Part shown: positions 26,206 to 39,452 of the stretch, piece by piece
Numbering within the stretch: the first letter of the stretch is position 1
How the letters are laid out: every line of letters begins with the position of its first letter
Assembly: GCA_947561715.1 (NCBI GenBank)
Contig: OX387203.1
Span: 2,232,001 to 2,296,000 of the forward strand
Direction: 5' to 3'
Origin: Ascidia mentula
Taxonomy: Eukaryota; Chordata; Ascidiacea; Phlebobranchia; Ascidiidae
DNA: 64,000 nucleotides
Program-made: the position numbers and the translations under genes
Notes under the pieces: model-generated
The model's input: only the letters and a program-made list of their open reading frames with translations
The model's database searches: none
What the model was told of the DNA's origin: nothing

Positions 26206-29200
26206 ATGTCGGTTGACGATGCCATAAGTAGTTTTGAATGCAAGAGCTCAAATAGAAACTTGGAGGATATTCCGCAGGAATGGCTGTTAATGTGGGGGGC
26301 AAATAAACTGCGTGAAGCTGGCCAACTTGTGGACATTACTCTGGTGGTTCAAGGGAAAAAAATCAAGCCTTGCCATAAGTACGTTTAAAAAAGCGAAATG
26401 GAGAAAGCTTTACTGAAAGGCTTTACGTGGTAGTCGACGAAACGTGATTGTTAACAGGCCCTTATCTATTATAAACAATTATTTGACCATAATTAACCTC
26501 TGGGTCTGAATCTGAAATCCGGGCATTTTGGTTGGCAGTCAATCGCATAGATATGCTTTTATTGAATAATTTAGCATGGCCGCGATCTGCACAGTACACA
26601 TAACTTATAATTTGCACGTACAAATGTTCATGGTCGGGAGTAAACAAGTCATAGAAATAAAAAAATTAAATTAAATATTTTATCGGTTACGTAAAACTAT
26701 CTGCGCGTTCCCGCGCTTTTCCTTCAGGGTTGTGCTTGCAGCAGGATCGCCCTATTTCCGTGCGATGTTCACACATGATGTTTTGGAGCAATCAAGTGAC
26801 GAAGTGGAACTGAAGGACGTTGATTGTGTGGCTGTGGAAACAATTGTCAATTACCTCTACACGGCCACAGTAAAAATAGACGATGATAATGCTCAGGAAC
26901 TTCTGAGCGCATGCAGTCTTTTGCAGGTAAATGTGTCGCATAATGTGTGTGTCGATTTTTTTGCTTAGCAATGCTTACTATAACAAATTTTTTTTGATAA
27001 CTCATATACAAGTTACAATACAGCAGAACGCGATAGGCAAGTTCAATCTGGCCTCATGGTATATATTCAATATTCTGGCCACATAACTGGCATTAAATGC
27101 AGCCGATGTCATGCCTAAATCGACTACAGCTTTTTAGAAATATGTTTGCAATGACTCTGTTTTCAATGTTATTACCGCACAAAATCATATGTAAGATTCA
27201 AAGCGAAATTAAAAAATGGATTGTACGTAAAAACCTACCTTCGTTTCAGGTTCTTGGACTTCATGGAAAATGCCGGCGTTACATAGAAAGTCGGTTATGC
27301 ATACAAAATTCTATTGAAATCTACACGTTTGCAAAATCGCTGTGTTGCAAAGAACTGAAGGACGTCGCGTTTTCGCTCATGACCAGGCGTTTTGCTGACG
27401 TCACTTCTACTGACGCATTTTTACTTATGTCTAAAGACGATCTTATCGATGTTCTGAACGCGGACGAACTTATGGTGAGTTTAATGTTATTTTGATCTTT
27501 TATGGTTGGGTTAATGATATATCAGGACTTTGCGAGAGAGGAAAATGCGAGAAATTGCCAAAATATCCAGGTTTTTAGTGATACATTTTACCTCTTCGTT
27601 ACGTCTTATTAGTCAGTAGTTGCTGATTACTATATATTTGATATAAGTTTTCCTGCAAAAAAGTTATTGCTGTAATAAATGGGAAGGTGGCAAAAATAGT
27701 TTAGCGTGACTGCTATATATATCTTTTAGAGATTGTGTCTCATCAGATATGGCAGCCCTCCACTGTGATAAGGTCATTCAAGTTCATAAAGACATTTACT
27801 TTTTTTTAAAGGTTGAAAACGAGGAAAAGGTGTACGAGTCGGCACTCTCCTGGATAGCTCATAATGTTGAGGAACGTGGTCAATCCATCAGTGAAATATT
27901 CTCATACATTCGAATGGCTTTACTCGATGAACGCTTTTTAAATGAGTGTATTGCGCAGGTGGAGTAAAGCTTGTTTGTGTATCTAAGTTTATATATAATT
28001 CGGCTTTTCGGGCAAAATAGTTTTTTAGTTTCAACGTTTCGACTGCTTATTCATTGCATCCTGATAAAGGCTGCTGCATAGCAAGCCGAAACGTTAAAAC
28101 GTAAAACCTTTTGTGCCAGAAAGAGCCCCCTTATATTAAACAACATGGCTGTTAGCATCAGCAATGAATTGTGTATCGAAGTAGTGTAAAATCTTGTATG
28201 TAATATTGTTTGTTAACACATATTCCAAATAGATGCCGACGTTTTCGTTTATGTAGCCAACCTCTTTCATGGAAGTGTTTATAAAACAAATTTGCCGAGT
28301 TTTCTAGACTCGGATATTTTGTGTTGTTTACAATCTCCTTTAAAAGAAACCTTCAGGACTTGATTTCGTGCTTTTCAGGAGGATTTGTTAATGGCGCATC
28401 CAATGTTGTGTGCAAACGTGAAAGCCGCCCTAAAATTCAAAAGCATATCTAAAGAGAGACCGCGGTGCTCGGACAAACCCGATACAAATCAACCCGACGG
28501 GCCAAATTTGCAGCCGCCAGATGGTGCTAACGAGTCGGGAAATACTTCACCATCCACAGACACTGCAGACAGTGATACTGAAACTGCCGCAAAGGCAGAG
28601 GAAGATTTCCTTCGTACCCCTTATTTTAATGTTCCACTTTCTGGGACGTCCAAAACTGTTAGAATACCTTTAAACGTGAGAAGAAGAGCCGGAATGGCGA
28701 CTCAAAGCTTGCTGTTATTTACCAATGGGCGTAGAACAGTCGTGTTCGAACCCGGGACAAAACGATACCATTGTGGGGTCCAGAAAGCAGCATCCTCCGC
28801 TGAAAACGTAAATCAAAGTAGCGACACCAGTGAGGATCCAACTGCCGGAATAGACCCTTCCATGCCTATCATGAAAAACGCAGAAGTTTTTGCAACGCAA
28901 AATGGAGCTGTTTATTTAATAGGAGGTAAGTGCGAACTCATTTATTTTTTAGAACATAAATATCCTCTGCGGAGGTCCGCTTTTGGGTATCATGATTTTA
29001 TGTCGTCACACTGATAAAAACAATGCAACGATACTGACGATATATGTGGGTATAGGCAAAATCTATATATGAGCAAAAAAACCTCAGTACAATTGTGGAA
29101 ACACATGTTTTCTGGGTTAAAATGTATTGGCTTTCGTGTGAGACAAATATTTTTCGCTATGAAGCATCTTCAGTGTCTGCAAAAACAACATAAAAAGAGA

Positions 29201-32200
29201 GTAAAAGAACACCTGCAAATTATTTTCTCAAAAAAAGTGGTCGAAATAATAAAATTTTCCCCCAAATTAAACAGGTCTGCAACTCCAAAAGACAGAGAAT
29301 GGGACCTCGATAAAAGCCAAAGTATTTATGTTTGACGTGGAACGCCTAACCTGGAATCAACGAGCGTCGCTGGACGAACCTCGTTGCATGATGGGCCTGG
29401 GGGAGCTGCATGGTCAATTCTGCGTTACAGGCCAGTACAGTTATTTTACTTTACCTATAATGACTGTTCACAAAATTCGTGAATCAGTAGAAATTGTGGC
29501 TGTAGACAATTTAGAATGTCTGAATGTATACAGTTATGATTACAAATGCAAGTTACGTCTGTAAAGTCTATTGTTGTTAAATTGACAGAATGACCGCACT
29601 TTGTCTGGCGATGCCGTAAAACAGGTTCAGGAACATTTATAGTAACATTTTTATGGTTTCAAAATGTTGTGAAAATGAGCATTGCACTGGTTTATTGAAG
29701 TTTTTACATATCGTTGTCTGTTCACAATGTCATCATATAATGCAGTGAGTCATTTCCTGCACAAAACCAAACCGATAAAGGCGGGGCCTGCTGCCGTGTT
29801 GACGTTGCACGTCGGCAGTTACTGCAATACCCCAAGCGTGCGCAATGAGCTGAGTTACACCGATGCCGACCCGCACTGCTGTGGTTTGTATGCGGGTGAA
29901 CTATGGCCTGCCGAAAATGGGCAAAATTTGCTTTCAGGCTGTGTTGAACACCTGCTGTGAACACCGGCTAGTTTCGTCAAATACAATAATCTAAGATATG
30001 TTCACAATTCAAATATAAAGACATGGAATGACGTCAGTAATACCTCGTGCATCGCTCTATTTAAACCCAAATTGGTTCAGCGTGTTAGGTTTGGTTTAAT
30101 TAGAGTTGTCCAGATGGCGAATTGCAAAATCAACAAATCCATAATGGAACGATTGCCATTTAAGCTAAACCTCATCAAGATTCATAGTCGTAGCTACGTT
30201 CATACGAGCTCACCTATTTAATCTAACAGTTGTGAGTAGCACTTTTTTACTATTGTGAGATTTTTTGACCTATAGAAGGTGAACAAATTTGTCTATCCAT
30301 AAGATGTAAGATGAAAAAATTTATTAGACTTCAAAATTACAAAGACACGAACTGTTTATTTTGCAGCTGGTTTATCCGTATGGGTTTTGCAGCTGGTTTT
30401 TTCGTAACGTATGTCGCGGCTCTCCTTATTACGTCATATAGCACACTAATTTGGGAGCGCTTCTCTACAAACTGGGACAAGATTTTTGCATAATTAGATC
30501 GCTGGTTACAATGGAAAATACAGTTCACATTGTGTGCGTACAGATTCACTCTATTGTTTAATCTTACATAAACTTCTTTATTGATCCGGCTTTCTTCGTA
30601 TTGTTCTGGTAAAACCAGATGGACTCTTATCGATTTTTGCGGAGTTTTGGGGTTGGTTCGTGTGACTGACCACGTGTGTCATGTCCAAAAAACACGACGT
30701 CATCCCCACAAACAACGCCTTTATTCTATTGTTTTTTTTCGTGTTCCGGAAAGCATGGTTGGTTTAGACGAGACGTTGGGGGCTCACGTTTCTCTCAACA
30801 GTTTGTACAGCGGAGACTGGTTGTTTGTTTAACGCCACATGCTCGCCAGCCTCTGGTTCTGCGTGTTAATTCGCAGTATTTTAATCTGACGCAAAAAGTG
30901 AAACCAACGTGTAAATGTTGAAAATAACCTTCTTAGTCAACCTGTAACCCCTTTTTTCATTCTTGTACACTACAGGGGGCAAAGGGCTATCCCAAAACAC
31001 TACCCTTTCAACCATGCACATTTATGACTTTGACTCGGACAAATGGCAACGTGGGCCTGACCTTCCCATTGGCCTATATGGCCATGGCTGCGCATCAACC
31101 CGTGACTGCTTGTTTCTGATTGGCGGAAAAACCGAGGAAAAGGTAAAATTTTAACCATTCAGCGGATTTAATACCTCGGTGTACATGATGTGCATTTTAA
31201 TACCATGCTTGTCTTGTATGCAAAATACCGTGGTTTAACAGGAGGTTAAATTCAATACCAGTATATTTTCCATCTTGCTCTTACGCAACCTTTTTGGTGT
31301 GATGTTGCCGCTTCTGCGGGTTTTTATTTATTTATTCCTCGCCCTCTTGCGTGTCCTCGATGATCTTACTTTTACCGCGTTGCCCACAAATCTACGTCGA
31401 ATGGTGCATGTGCGCGTGTTAACAGCAATCTGCAAATGTTGTTCTGTTTTGCGATTTTTCGCATTGCACTGACTTGTCCCAGGCAAAATCATGTTCTGGA
31501 TCATAGCGCAACCTAAAGTCTAATCTTTTATGTTTACTTTTGCCCAGGATATCATGTCCGCCGTGTATAGTCTTTCCTCGCCCGATGGCCAATGGAGTGC
31601 TACATATTCTCTGCAAGTACCCAGGTTTCTGCTCGGGGCGACTGCTTTTTCTTCCACAGGATCAAAAGAGAACCATGATTTTATTTACGTTGTCGGCGGA
31701 ATTGGTCCTGATGGTCCCCTATCTACGGTCGAGGTTCGAAATGTCTGCTGATTTGCCGTGTTGTTGTTGTGGTTGTTTTTCCCATTTACAAAAACATGCA
31801 GTTTCTTCCCAATTCCTTTGCAATTCAGTTTTCTTCATTTTCGGTTTCAAATTCTATTCTATTTATACATTTTCCCTGCGTTCTAAAACCTTTAAGAAAA
31901 AGAATGCACTCCTTCCTTAATATTTTTTGTAGTATCTCGATCTTTGCGATGGAAAATGTTGGAAATTTGGCAAAGAATTTCCTGGCGATCGGTGTGCGCA
32001 AACCGTGACCGTCGTCAACCAATCACTGTGCGCAGTCGGTGGCCACGTGACAGAAAGGTATGGCTATCCACGACTCTCTTTGTGTTGCAAAGAATCGGCG
32101 TATTGCAGCGCAGCGGTTTCTTGCGAGTTGTCGTTTTCAATTTAAAATAGCATTTTTAATACAGACAATCCTCTTTAGTATGACTTTCTGCTTTTTTCAA

Positions 32201-32472
32201 GTTTCACTTCATGCCTATTTACCGTCTTTGATTTACCAAAACCTTGCCTGATGCTTTTTCTACCCAATAACTTTAACGAAATAACCAACAGGGCTCAGAA
32301 TCACCACTACGAATCGAAGCAAAAGTATGATGTCTACACTTTGACGTCGGTGGACCCAGAAGGTCCCAAACAATGGCTGCAAACCACCAGTCACGTACGT
32401 GGTATTGCTGGACATATGTGTGCCAGCACCTGTTTGCTTGTTGATCCGTCTCGGCTCGGTGCACACCGGTGA
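26206..32472 (+). CDS. BTB-BACK-Kelch protein (KBTBD/KLHL type, CUL3 adaptor family)
   Basis: Ten exons give about 701 residues: 26206-26378, 26728-26926, 27250-27474, 27812-27958, 28379-28925, 29275-29430, 30976-31142, 31548-31733, 31933-32057, 32292-32472. Phases agree throughout. Known role of the family: the BTB domain binds CUL3 and the Kelch propeller binds the substrate of the ubiquitin ligase. Visible: BTB (LVDITLVVQGKKIKPCHK, VVLAAGSPYFRAMF, IVNYLYTATVKI), then BACK (residues about 125-250, with ALSWIAHN and MSKDDLIDVL). A polar acidic insert of about 80 residues follows (Asp/Ser/Thr/Pro-rich, 28440-28620), then Kelch blades marked by AVYLIGG, LFLIGGK, FIYVVGG and LCAVGGH. The blades are irregular and the last exon (KYDVYTLTSVD, CLLVDPS) resembles the end of KBTBD2/8-like proteins, but I would not assign an orthologue. 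The intron after 29430 begins GC, not GT. Confidence 0.88.
28005..28125. repeat. Short snap-back repeat, family A copy 2
   Basis: The left arm has CAACGTTTCGACTGC and the right arm GCAAGCCGAAACGTT. Between them lies CCTGATAAAGGCTGCTGCATA. The segment AGGCTGCTGCATAGCAAGCC can pair as a short stem followed by GAAAC, so the layout is CTGATAA, stem, GAAAC. It lies in the intron between Kelch exons 4 and 5. Confidence 0.6.
29431..30975 (+). other. Large Kelch-gene intron with GC donor and a GC-rich block
   Basis: This 1.5 kb intron starts GCCAGT and ends CTACAG. The splice is required because the flanking exons join in phase within one Kelch blade (FCVTG then GKGLSQN). A GC-rich block at about 29780-29960 is open in two frames but shows no domain and lacks splice signals, so it is more likely a repeat than an exon. 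Confidence 0.5.
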
Positions 32473-32479
32473 AGTCCAG

Positions 32480-35400
32480 TGATAAAAACGACAATCCTTC
32501 GACCAATTCTTGTATATTAATTTGATGCTTTTCGCTTTTGTTAAAAAAGTATCGAAACAAGTTAAAACAGTTTAATTCATTTTGTGAGATGTTGGGAGGT
32601 TGGTTTCTGTTCAAAACCCACACGGTTTTGTTACATGATGAATTATTTCTGTGTACTTTCACCAATATTTCTATTGTTAATGCTATTGTTTGTTTTTTCA
32701 ACGTTGGCGTTGCTACAATATCATGGGGTCGAGAGAAAAGGTTGAGGTCAAATCAAGTGCGTTTCAACGCACTGTCGGTTGGAACATTTTTCACATGATC
32801 AACATCTTTCCACACAAAGTACTTGATATCACATGACATAAATCTTTTAAAACGTATAGCATAGCGTAAAAAGGACGAGGGCTGTCACCATGTTGTTGCA
32901 AACCATCGCTATATTTGAAATCCAAAGAACTCTTGAATGTAATGCCACACTTGGTCTCTAGAGCGCTATGTGTTTCACATATGGACACTAACAAGCCGGA
33001 TGGCGAAAGCTTTGGCTTCGATCATCGTTTCCACTGGATAAGCAGTCCTCCACGTGCGATCGAGTGGATGTCCTTGCTCCTGTTTTGTTGTCTCTTCTCC
33101 CGGAGTTCGGGTCGAAACACTCATGTTAAGCACCCTCAGTGCATTTTTATACAAGGCTGCGACAATCAAGTACTCAAGTGCGGAGTCGTTATTCTGTTTC
33201 AATAGTGGATTCTTTATTTGTAACGTTTGTCCCATGTCCATCTTATCTTCTGTGTTGGTGTTCTAGCGACGCGGCCACCAACTGTTGTTAAATGGCTTTC
33301 GTCGGCCAGTATTTTTAACACGTTCAGCCTTTATGCGCATATTTGTGCATAATATAAACGCAGAGTCTAAACTACCAGCTGACCGTGTAGTATCATTGCT
33401 AGTCGATAACCGTGTGATATGTTTGATTTAAAAAATACACCTCTTAGAGCAATCCCTACGGTCAATTCAATTCATCAACATGACGAGCTTAGCATATTAA
33501 TTCACTGAAATTAAAACAGATGCAAATGATGACGTTTCCATAACAATATGTCAAAGAACACAAACGTGTTGCGTAAATTTCCATTGTTGATAAATGATAT
33601 TTACGGACAAAAATTCCTCTACTGACACTTACGGACGCCTGTGACTCGGAAAATCCGTCACCCAATGTAATCAGAACATTGCAGTCACAGATCGATTGAT
33701 AACATTAACACTCATAATTCAGCGGCATCACCATAAACGTGTATGAAAATCGTGCCATGTTCTGCGTCAAAGGCGTTTCCTCCGTTACCAATTCCACGTA
33801 TAGGTCAAGGCGGCAAAAATAAACGGCGTATACGTAATCAACGCGAGACTTTTGCGTTTGTGTACGTAGCCTCGCCATTGTCGTATTTTGGGCAAAGGTA
33901 TATTTTGCATATCCTGCACGGCAAGGTAATTGAATTTGCTTTACGTAACAGGGTTGATTGAAAATTTTTTAAATCCTGCACAAAAATTCGCTACAATACC
34001 TAATAAGGCTTATATCTTTAACCTCATTAGGATGCTTTGTCTTTAATGCAGGCAAATAAATTCAGTCAAAGTTGAGTATCTGTTTTTTTTCTAAATCCGG
34101 CACAATGCTACGGAAAGGTAGTCTGGGGTTTTGAAATGTGTTCACTTACGCGCGTGACTTTTAAGCATTCATTAGTTATGACCAACATTTCTGTGGTCTT
34201 CGCTAAATACCGCCGCGCTAATTTTGTTGTAGATTTACGGCTGGTTGTAGATTTTACATTTCGGTCAGCGAAATATAGGATGACGCAAGCAAACGGAAAT
34301 TCGCAGTCCCGTGCTCGAATCACCTTGTTATGCATGCCACTCTGATGACAAACACAGCCGTCGTGTAAAATCAGTCTGCGTTGCCGCGGAACAAACTGCG
34401 CACGCGGAACCTCAACTGAATGCTCGCTGGCGCATTTATACTCGCGTGGCCGATCGGTGGGCCCCAAAATCAATAGTGACTGCTGACGCACACATGTAGT
34501 TCCCAGTTGGCCCTTTTGGCCGGCGGCACACGGGTGCTATTAAATATGCAAGGCTTGCTGTTGAATCACTGTTGCTCTTTCCAAGGATTCGTGTCGTCAA
34601 TTTGTCAAATTGTCCGCCATGGCTAAAACCTTACGCCGGCGGTTGCTGCATAAGACCTCATAGGTATAGATGGGTTATATAAGTTAACACACCAATAGTA
34701 CGATAAAGTTATCATCTAACAATGTTTCCGTTTTTTTAATAAATCGAATGAAAAGGTGACAACAAATAATGTTTGAAAGCAATGCTAGTATAATTGTGTC
34801 GGTTGCTTCACGTAAAAGCAAGAACAATAGTTGCAACAGAAAGCAAAATTAAAAAAAAAACTTTACCAAGGAAATTTTCTTAAATTTGCCGAAATCAATT
34901 TTACAGGTGAAAAACTAAATAATGCGTATGCTGAGCAATAAGGCCAGTAATTTGTATTAGTGAGCAGCAGCGCACTCATGAATAACTTTTGTTAAGGTTT
35001 AAATCAATATTGTGATATATTTGAACAAGGTTCTTCCCCAAACCAACAAACGGACATTAAACAAAAACAAAATAGGAAAAAAATATTGTCATGGTTTCTT
35101 CGTCGGTTTACGCTCTAAATGGTAAACAGACTTCTAAAAACTTCAATTAAGCAACCATTCCCCTGCGAGCGAAATCGGGTCAATGGCTTCACTGCCAAAC
35201 TTAATTACGCAGGTGTGCGGAATGATCTTAGTGCCGCAGTGTAGTAGATCAAATCTGATTAAGTACCGCGTGATCTATGCAACTAACACATCTTACAATC
35301 CTTACCCAAACTATAAGTGAAATGCATTTTAGCTGTATTAAAATTACTTTTAGCAGCTAAGCTGTATCAAAATTAGTTTTCCTGACAAGTCGAAATGTTG
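32480..35400. other. Intergenic, nothing recognised
   Basis: Starts with the Kelch-gene 3' flank. Open frames near 32975-33241 and 34108-34491 (both minus) have no recognisable domain and no clear splice context. I see no supported gene. Confidence 0.35.
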
Positions 35401-35404
35401 TAAA

Positions 35405-35600
35405 AAAATTCATGCTCCTGATGGGGTTCGAACCCACGATACTGCTCTGTGTCGACGGGGCCAAAAAAGCTCTACGTATGGAGTGCCGGGCATTGTGTTC
35501 AGGTCCTTGAAGTAAAAGTTTCTAAGTGAGGCGACCCTGGCTTGACCCGCAACAGCTTCTAGTGCTTCTGCTACAAATGAATTCATGACCATCAAACGCA
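35405..35600 (-). mobile_element. tRNA-derived SINE-like copy
   Basis: Read on the minus strand, a B-box-like GTGGGTTCGAACCCCATC lies close to an A/T-rich 3' tail (CATGAATTTTTTTAC). An A-box-like TAGCAGAAGCACTAGAAGC is farther upstream. The middle (TTTTAC...CAAGG, ACCTGA, GCCCGGCA) aligns loosely with the copy at 51815-51945. It is about 190 bp. The 61-codon open frame across it is treated as chance. Confidence 0.45.
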
Positions 35601-37316
35601 GAAGAACATCACGGATTCCAAACGGCCACGAACTTTATTGCAAGAAACCTCTTGCAAATTGGTAAAACCATATTGATAAAGGCAGCGGTAGGATTTTTTG
35701 CGTTAATTTGGGTTGTCCATAAAAGCATCGATGTCTTTTTTCGTCCCTTTAACTTTTATACGCGTTGTAATATCACAATGCAGTCTTTCATAAGGCGAAA
35801 ACTGGTACAGCTGCGACGTGGTGTTGATCACTCACTCATTTTCTCAACTCTGCTCATCAGTGATTTTGCGTTGTCCAATTTCGCTATTAGCTAGCAATGC
35901 GTTGGTCATTGATCAGACAGCAGAAAAATCACATAGGAATAAAATCGCATTGCAAACAATTGCCCTGATGCCCTTTAAGTGTGAGTCAGCTTTCAAATGC
36001 GTGCAACGAACCTTTCTCTGTGGAGTATTGAGAATAGGAAAGTAGAATCAATTTTCTTGCAAGCGTTTGTCCGTCATGTCCATGACTGTATAGGCCTAAC
36101 ATACAGGATGTAATGTTTTTGTAACTAATGTGCTTGTACTGCGGTTTCACATGATAGTAATTTCGACATTGACCTTTCCGTTTGTTCCCCTCACGAAAAT
36201 CGATGACATTAATAAACTTGGTACTCGTTTGTAACTTGTTATTTCGTAACATTCATGCGCTGTGACTCCAATAGTTGTGCTGTCAATGACGCTGTATCAT
36301 ATCGCACTCATATTTTAGGATTAGATTCTGCGTCTGTTAGGAATTGTCACTGTATGGTATAAAATACAAACACCTTGTAGCTCTGCCAACAGAACTAAAT
36401 ATAGCAGTAACAAGCCCTGTCTACTGCAAATTAAGTGTAAAAAAAAAACTATTTAATTTAATTGAAATATCAGTGCCCATTAACCTAAATGCAACATAAA
36501 AATAATGTTATCCAAATTTTGTACCAGGCTTTTAGTATTTAGCCAATATTGCCGTGATGTTTGCATTGTATGGTTGCGCACGGTGGCAGCAATAAAGCCA
36601 CGTGTTTTCGACTCAGCGTAATTTCCCTACCCTTTCGAAAACGACCTTCTTTTAAATGGTACGTGGCGTTAAACAACCACAGACTCGCAAAGCTTGCAAC
36701 GAGGGGTTTGCCGCGGACCACAAACGAAATTGATTCACATTTACAAGCGCTCTGTTTGCTTGTTTAATCTTTTCGAGCGAGCAAGAATCGTTTCAGACGA
36801 ATTAATGCTTTCTTATTACCGGAAACGGAGTAAAATTTAAACGAGGCAAATATTATGGTCAGTTATGTCCACATAAAGGACCACGTGACCTTGCCTGCTG
36901 GTGATTGGCTCTCAGCGGGGGTGTTGCATTCAACCTTGGGTTTACGCTCCATCGGGCCATATTGGCGCAACTCGTTAGTTATCTTTCATGGTGTCAGATG
37001 CTTGAAACCACAAACGACTCCCGCTGTGCTGTCGTTAGGAGCTTTCCGTAATCTACATCGCCTTTAATAGAATTGTGTCAACAAACATATGATAAGACTC
37101 AAGGGCGCGTGGCCGTTTATTGACTTCCTCAGCGATGCGATCATATATCTTGGCAAGTGGGCATTAGGACCACAAGGCGGAATTCCCTAAATTTGTGTTT
37201 CCATTCGGTGGTAACGGTTTGGTTTTGCAATTTTCTGGAATGACTCGACACTATAGAGTCGATGGACGGTCGCAAATTGGTCTTTCCGCCATAACTTGCT
37301 TCAAACCCAGGGAGTT

Positions 37317-37560
37317 AAATAAAAAGTAATTGATTTGTAGACTGGGTGACCGGATTCATGATGAAACTCGCAAAATATCTGTATGTTTCCTGATACGTTT
37401 GCACAAATTGAACGTAGAAATAGTGGCTGATGGATTGAGATTGTGAAATGTTTTTTGTGCCTCGCGGGCCCCAAGCTGTTGGGTCATTAATTTTGGGGTC
37501 GCATTTTTCGGTTTCAAAACTTTCCTTTATTTCTGATATGAGAGGACATTTGCTTGCCAC
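37317..37560 (-). CDS. Candidate terminal exon of an unresolved minus-strand gene
   Basis: A minus-strand frame stays open for over 80 codons and reads like protein (for example SKCPLISEIKESFETEKCDP and SISHYFYVQFVQTYQET), closing with a stop at 37317. There is no recognised domain. It may be the last exon of whatever gene supplies the other minus-strand candidates between 39 and 46 kb, but no splice phase link could be made. Confidence 0.25.
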
Positions 37561-39327
37561 AGTAATGGAGCCATTTTACATCAATGAAGCCCGATTGTTT
37601 GGTTGTGTGTACTCACTTCACTAGGTTTCGAAATACCACTGAAAGTTTGCGGTTTGAAACCTGATGCCTTCCTGGCATTCGTCTCATCAAATTATTGTAT
37701 TGGCATTGTAACGCATCAAATCGAATGCCCTTGATAAAGGATAAAACCGTTTTTCCGATTCATTTTTGCTTTTTGCATGCAAGGTTATGTGGGTTGACGA
37801 GGAACCCCCAAAACGTTAGAAAGTCAACGCAGACCGCCTGGTCGTCCAAATTTCTTTTGGCTTTCTTTTAGTGCGCCTGTTGCAAACTTTACAGACATAT
37901 TCGGGCTTCATATTTTTCGTAAAAACGTTTTGTGTAATGTAACTACGTTCCAACTCAAAATGACGATTTCATTTAGAAGCTAGATGCCAATATATAAAAT
38001 TATAAATATGTTGCAACTCGATCTAACCACTCTACACCTCGCATTCCATATATAAATCAGAAATCAATTTTTTGGGATGACTGACATTACCCTAACATTG
38101 GACTTCGTCTTTGTGCAATGCAGCACTGTTCTAACTACTTTTTCACTGTGTGTCAGCGCTTTATACAGTTGTGTGTATTTTTTGACGGTAAGCATACAGC
38201 GTGGATTGACAAGCGAGTCACAACATTACGTATTGCAACATTCCAATCTTTTTATAGGACCTGGACATTTCAGTTGCCATTTACGGTCGCTTTGGTCTAA
38301 ATATTTACGTGTCACTGTATGTAAAAATGCCCAAAACCCTGCTGCTAACCACAAGCGTTGCACTGTATCTACATTGTGCGTGAAAGAAACATTACGTCAC
38401 TTTGGATGCTCTGGGAACGTAACCCGTGTATCAAAGGTCAAACCATATGCATATTGTTTAGGTCCGTAAGTAAAGGTACAAATATGCAACTGTATAGTGT
38501 AACTGCTAGTTTGCATTCAAATAGTCTTGGAAGCAGAACGGCAATTCGGCATCTACGCATGTGATTACCCAAGTTCACAAGCCAATGTGTATAACGTGTG
38601 CTCACAAATCACACCTTACGATTTGTTAAAAAACAGCTAAAATCAGTTCCGTCGAAGCTCTAGTGAAGTACGTATCTCCGGATCAAAACATTTCTAGAAA
38701 AGAAACCACTGCTTCACACCGTACACCTCTGCTTTGTACAATGATTAAATGTACGTCACAAGCTTTCTGTGTCGGAATTTCGACTCGGTCTCGACAAATG
38801 CTGGATTAAGGTTTACAGTGTGGTGAAACCGAACGATATATGAGCGTTGTTACGACGCAATGTTCACAATAACAAGGCAAGATGCCTTCTGTTGTTTGTT
38901 TACATTCCTCCCTGGCCTTTAAAAACCTAAACAAAGAAACCCCAAATGCAAATGAACGTTTCCAATTACGATGGCGTTCGTCTGTTAAATTACATTTTCC
39001 AAGAATAACGTGACGTTGTCAAAGGTGCCTGTGAGGACATCTTACGATTAATTTGACTGCAAAAGACCATGAGTTTTTCAAATTGCCGATCGTTGGTTGC
39101 AGTTTGTGTTGCATACTAAAGAGAATGTACTTTTGCCATTAGTTGTAACGCGCAACAGAATACAAAGAAACGAAACAAGTTTTCTCCTTTGGGGAAAAAA
39201 ACCGACACAAAATCGCGGTATTTAATTTCAGACTGAGATTTCTCCTAAACGAAGACTTCCGAGATCACCCATTGTATTGCGAAGGTATTTTCCGTGTCAA
39301 ATGCAGGCAGCTGGAGTATTAACTTAC

Positions 39328-39452
39328 ACGCAACCGTCCAAGTGGGGGCGTTTGAATTTGTAGCACGCGAAACGGCGAAGTCCAAATAAACCGTGGGAAA
39401 ATAACCATATGTCGCATCTTTAACAGGCATCGCTCCTGCGTCACCACTACAT
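39328..39452 (-). CDS. Candidate internal exon, extracellular-type beta strands
   Basis: On the minus strand, an acceptor-like CCCGGTTTAG precedes an open stretch. It ends at a strong donor (GTAAGT, 39322-39327). The translation includes CSGDAGAMPV and VYLDFAVSRATNSNAPTW, which looks like strands of an extracellular beta-sandwich, loosely integrin-calf or FnIII-like. No neighbouring exon could be joined with confidence, so family and gene limits are unknown. Confidence 0.3.

Noticed and set aside
29682-29960. 92-codon open frame in a Kelch intron
   Set aside because: GC-rich and open on both strands, but no splice sites fit and no homology is recognised. More likely a repeat.
35420-35445. 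Functional tRNA gene on the minus strand
   Set aside because: Only the T-arm is good. No acceptor stem or anticodon arm of normal spacing could be drawn.
35410-35620. CENP-X (MHF2) or histone-fold gene on the minus strand, from FVAEALEAVAGQARVASL
   Set aside because: The spacing of FV.EA and QA fits CENP-X, and MNSFV recalls H2B. However, the frame lies inside a tRNA-derived repeat, has a stop just upstream, lacks the rest of the fold and resembles the SINE at 51.8 kb at DNA level.
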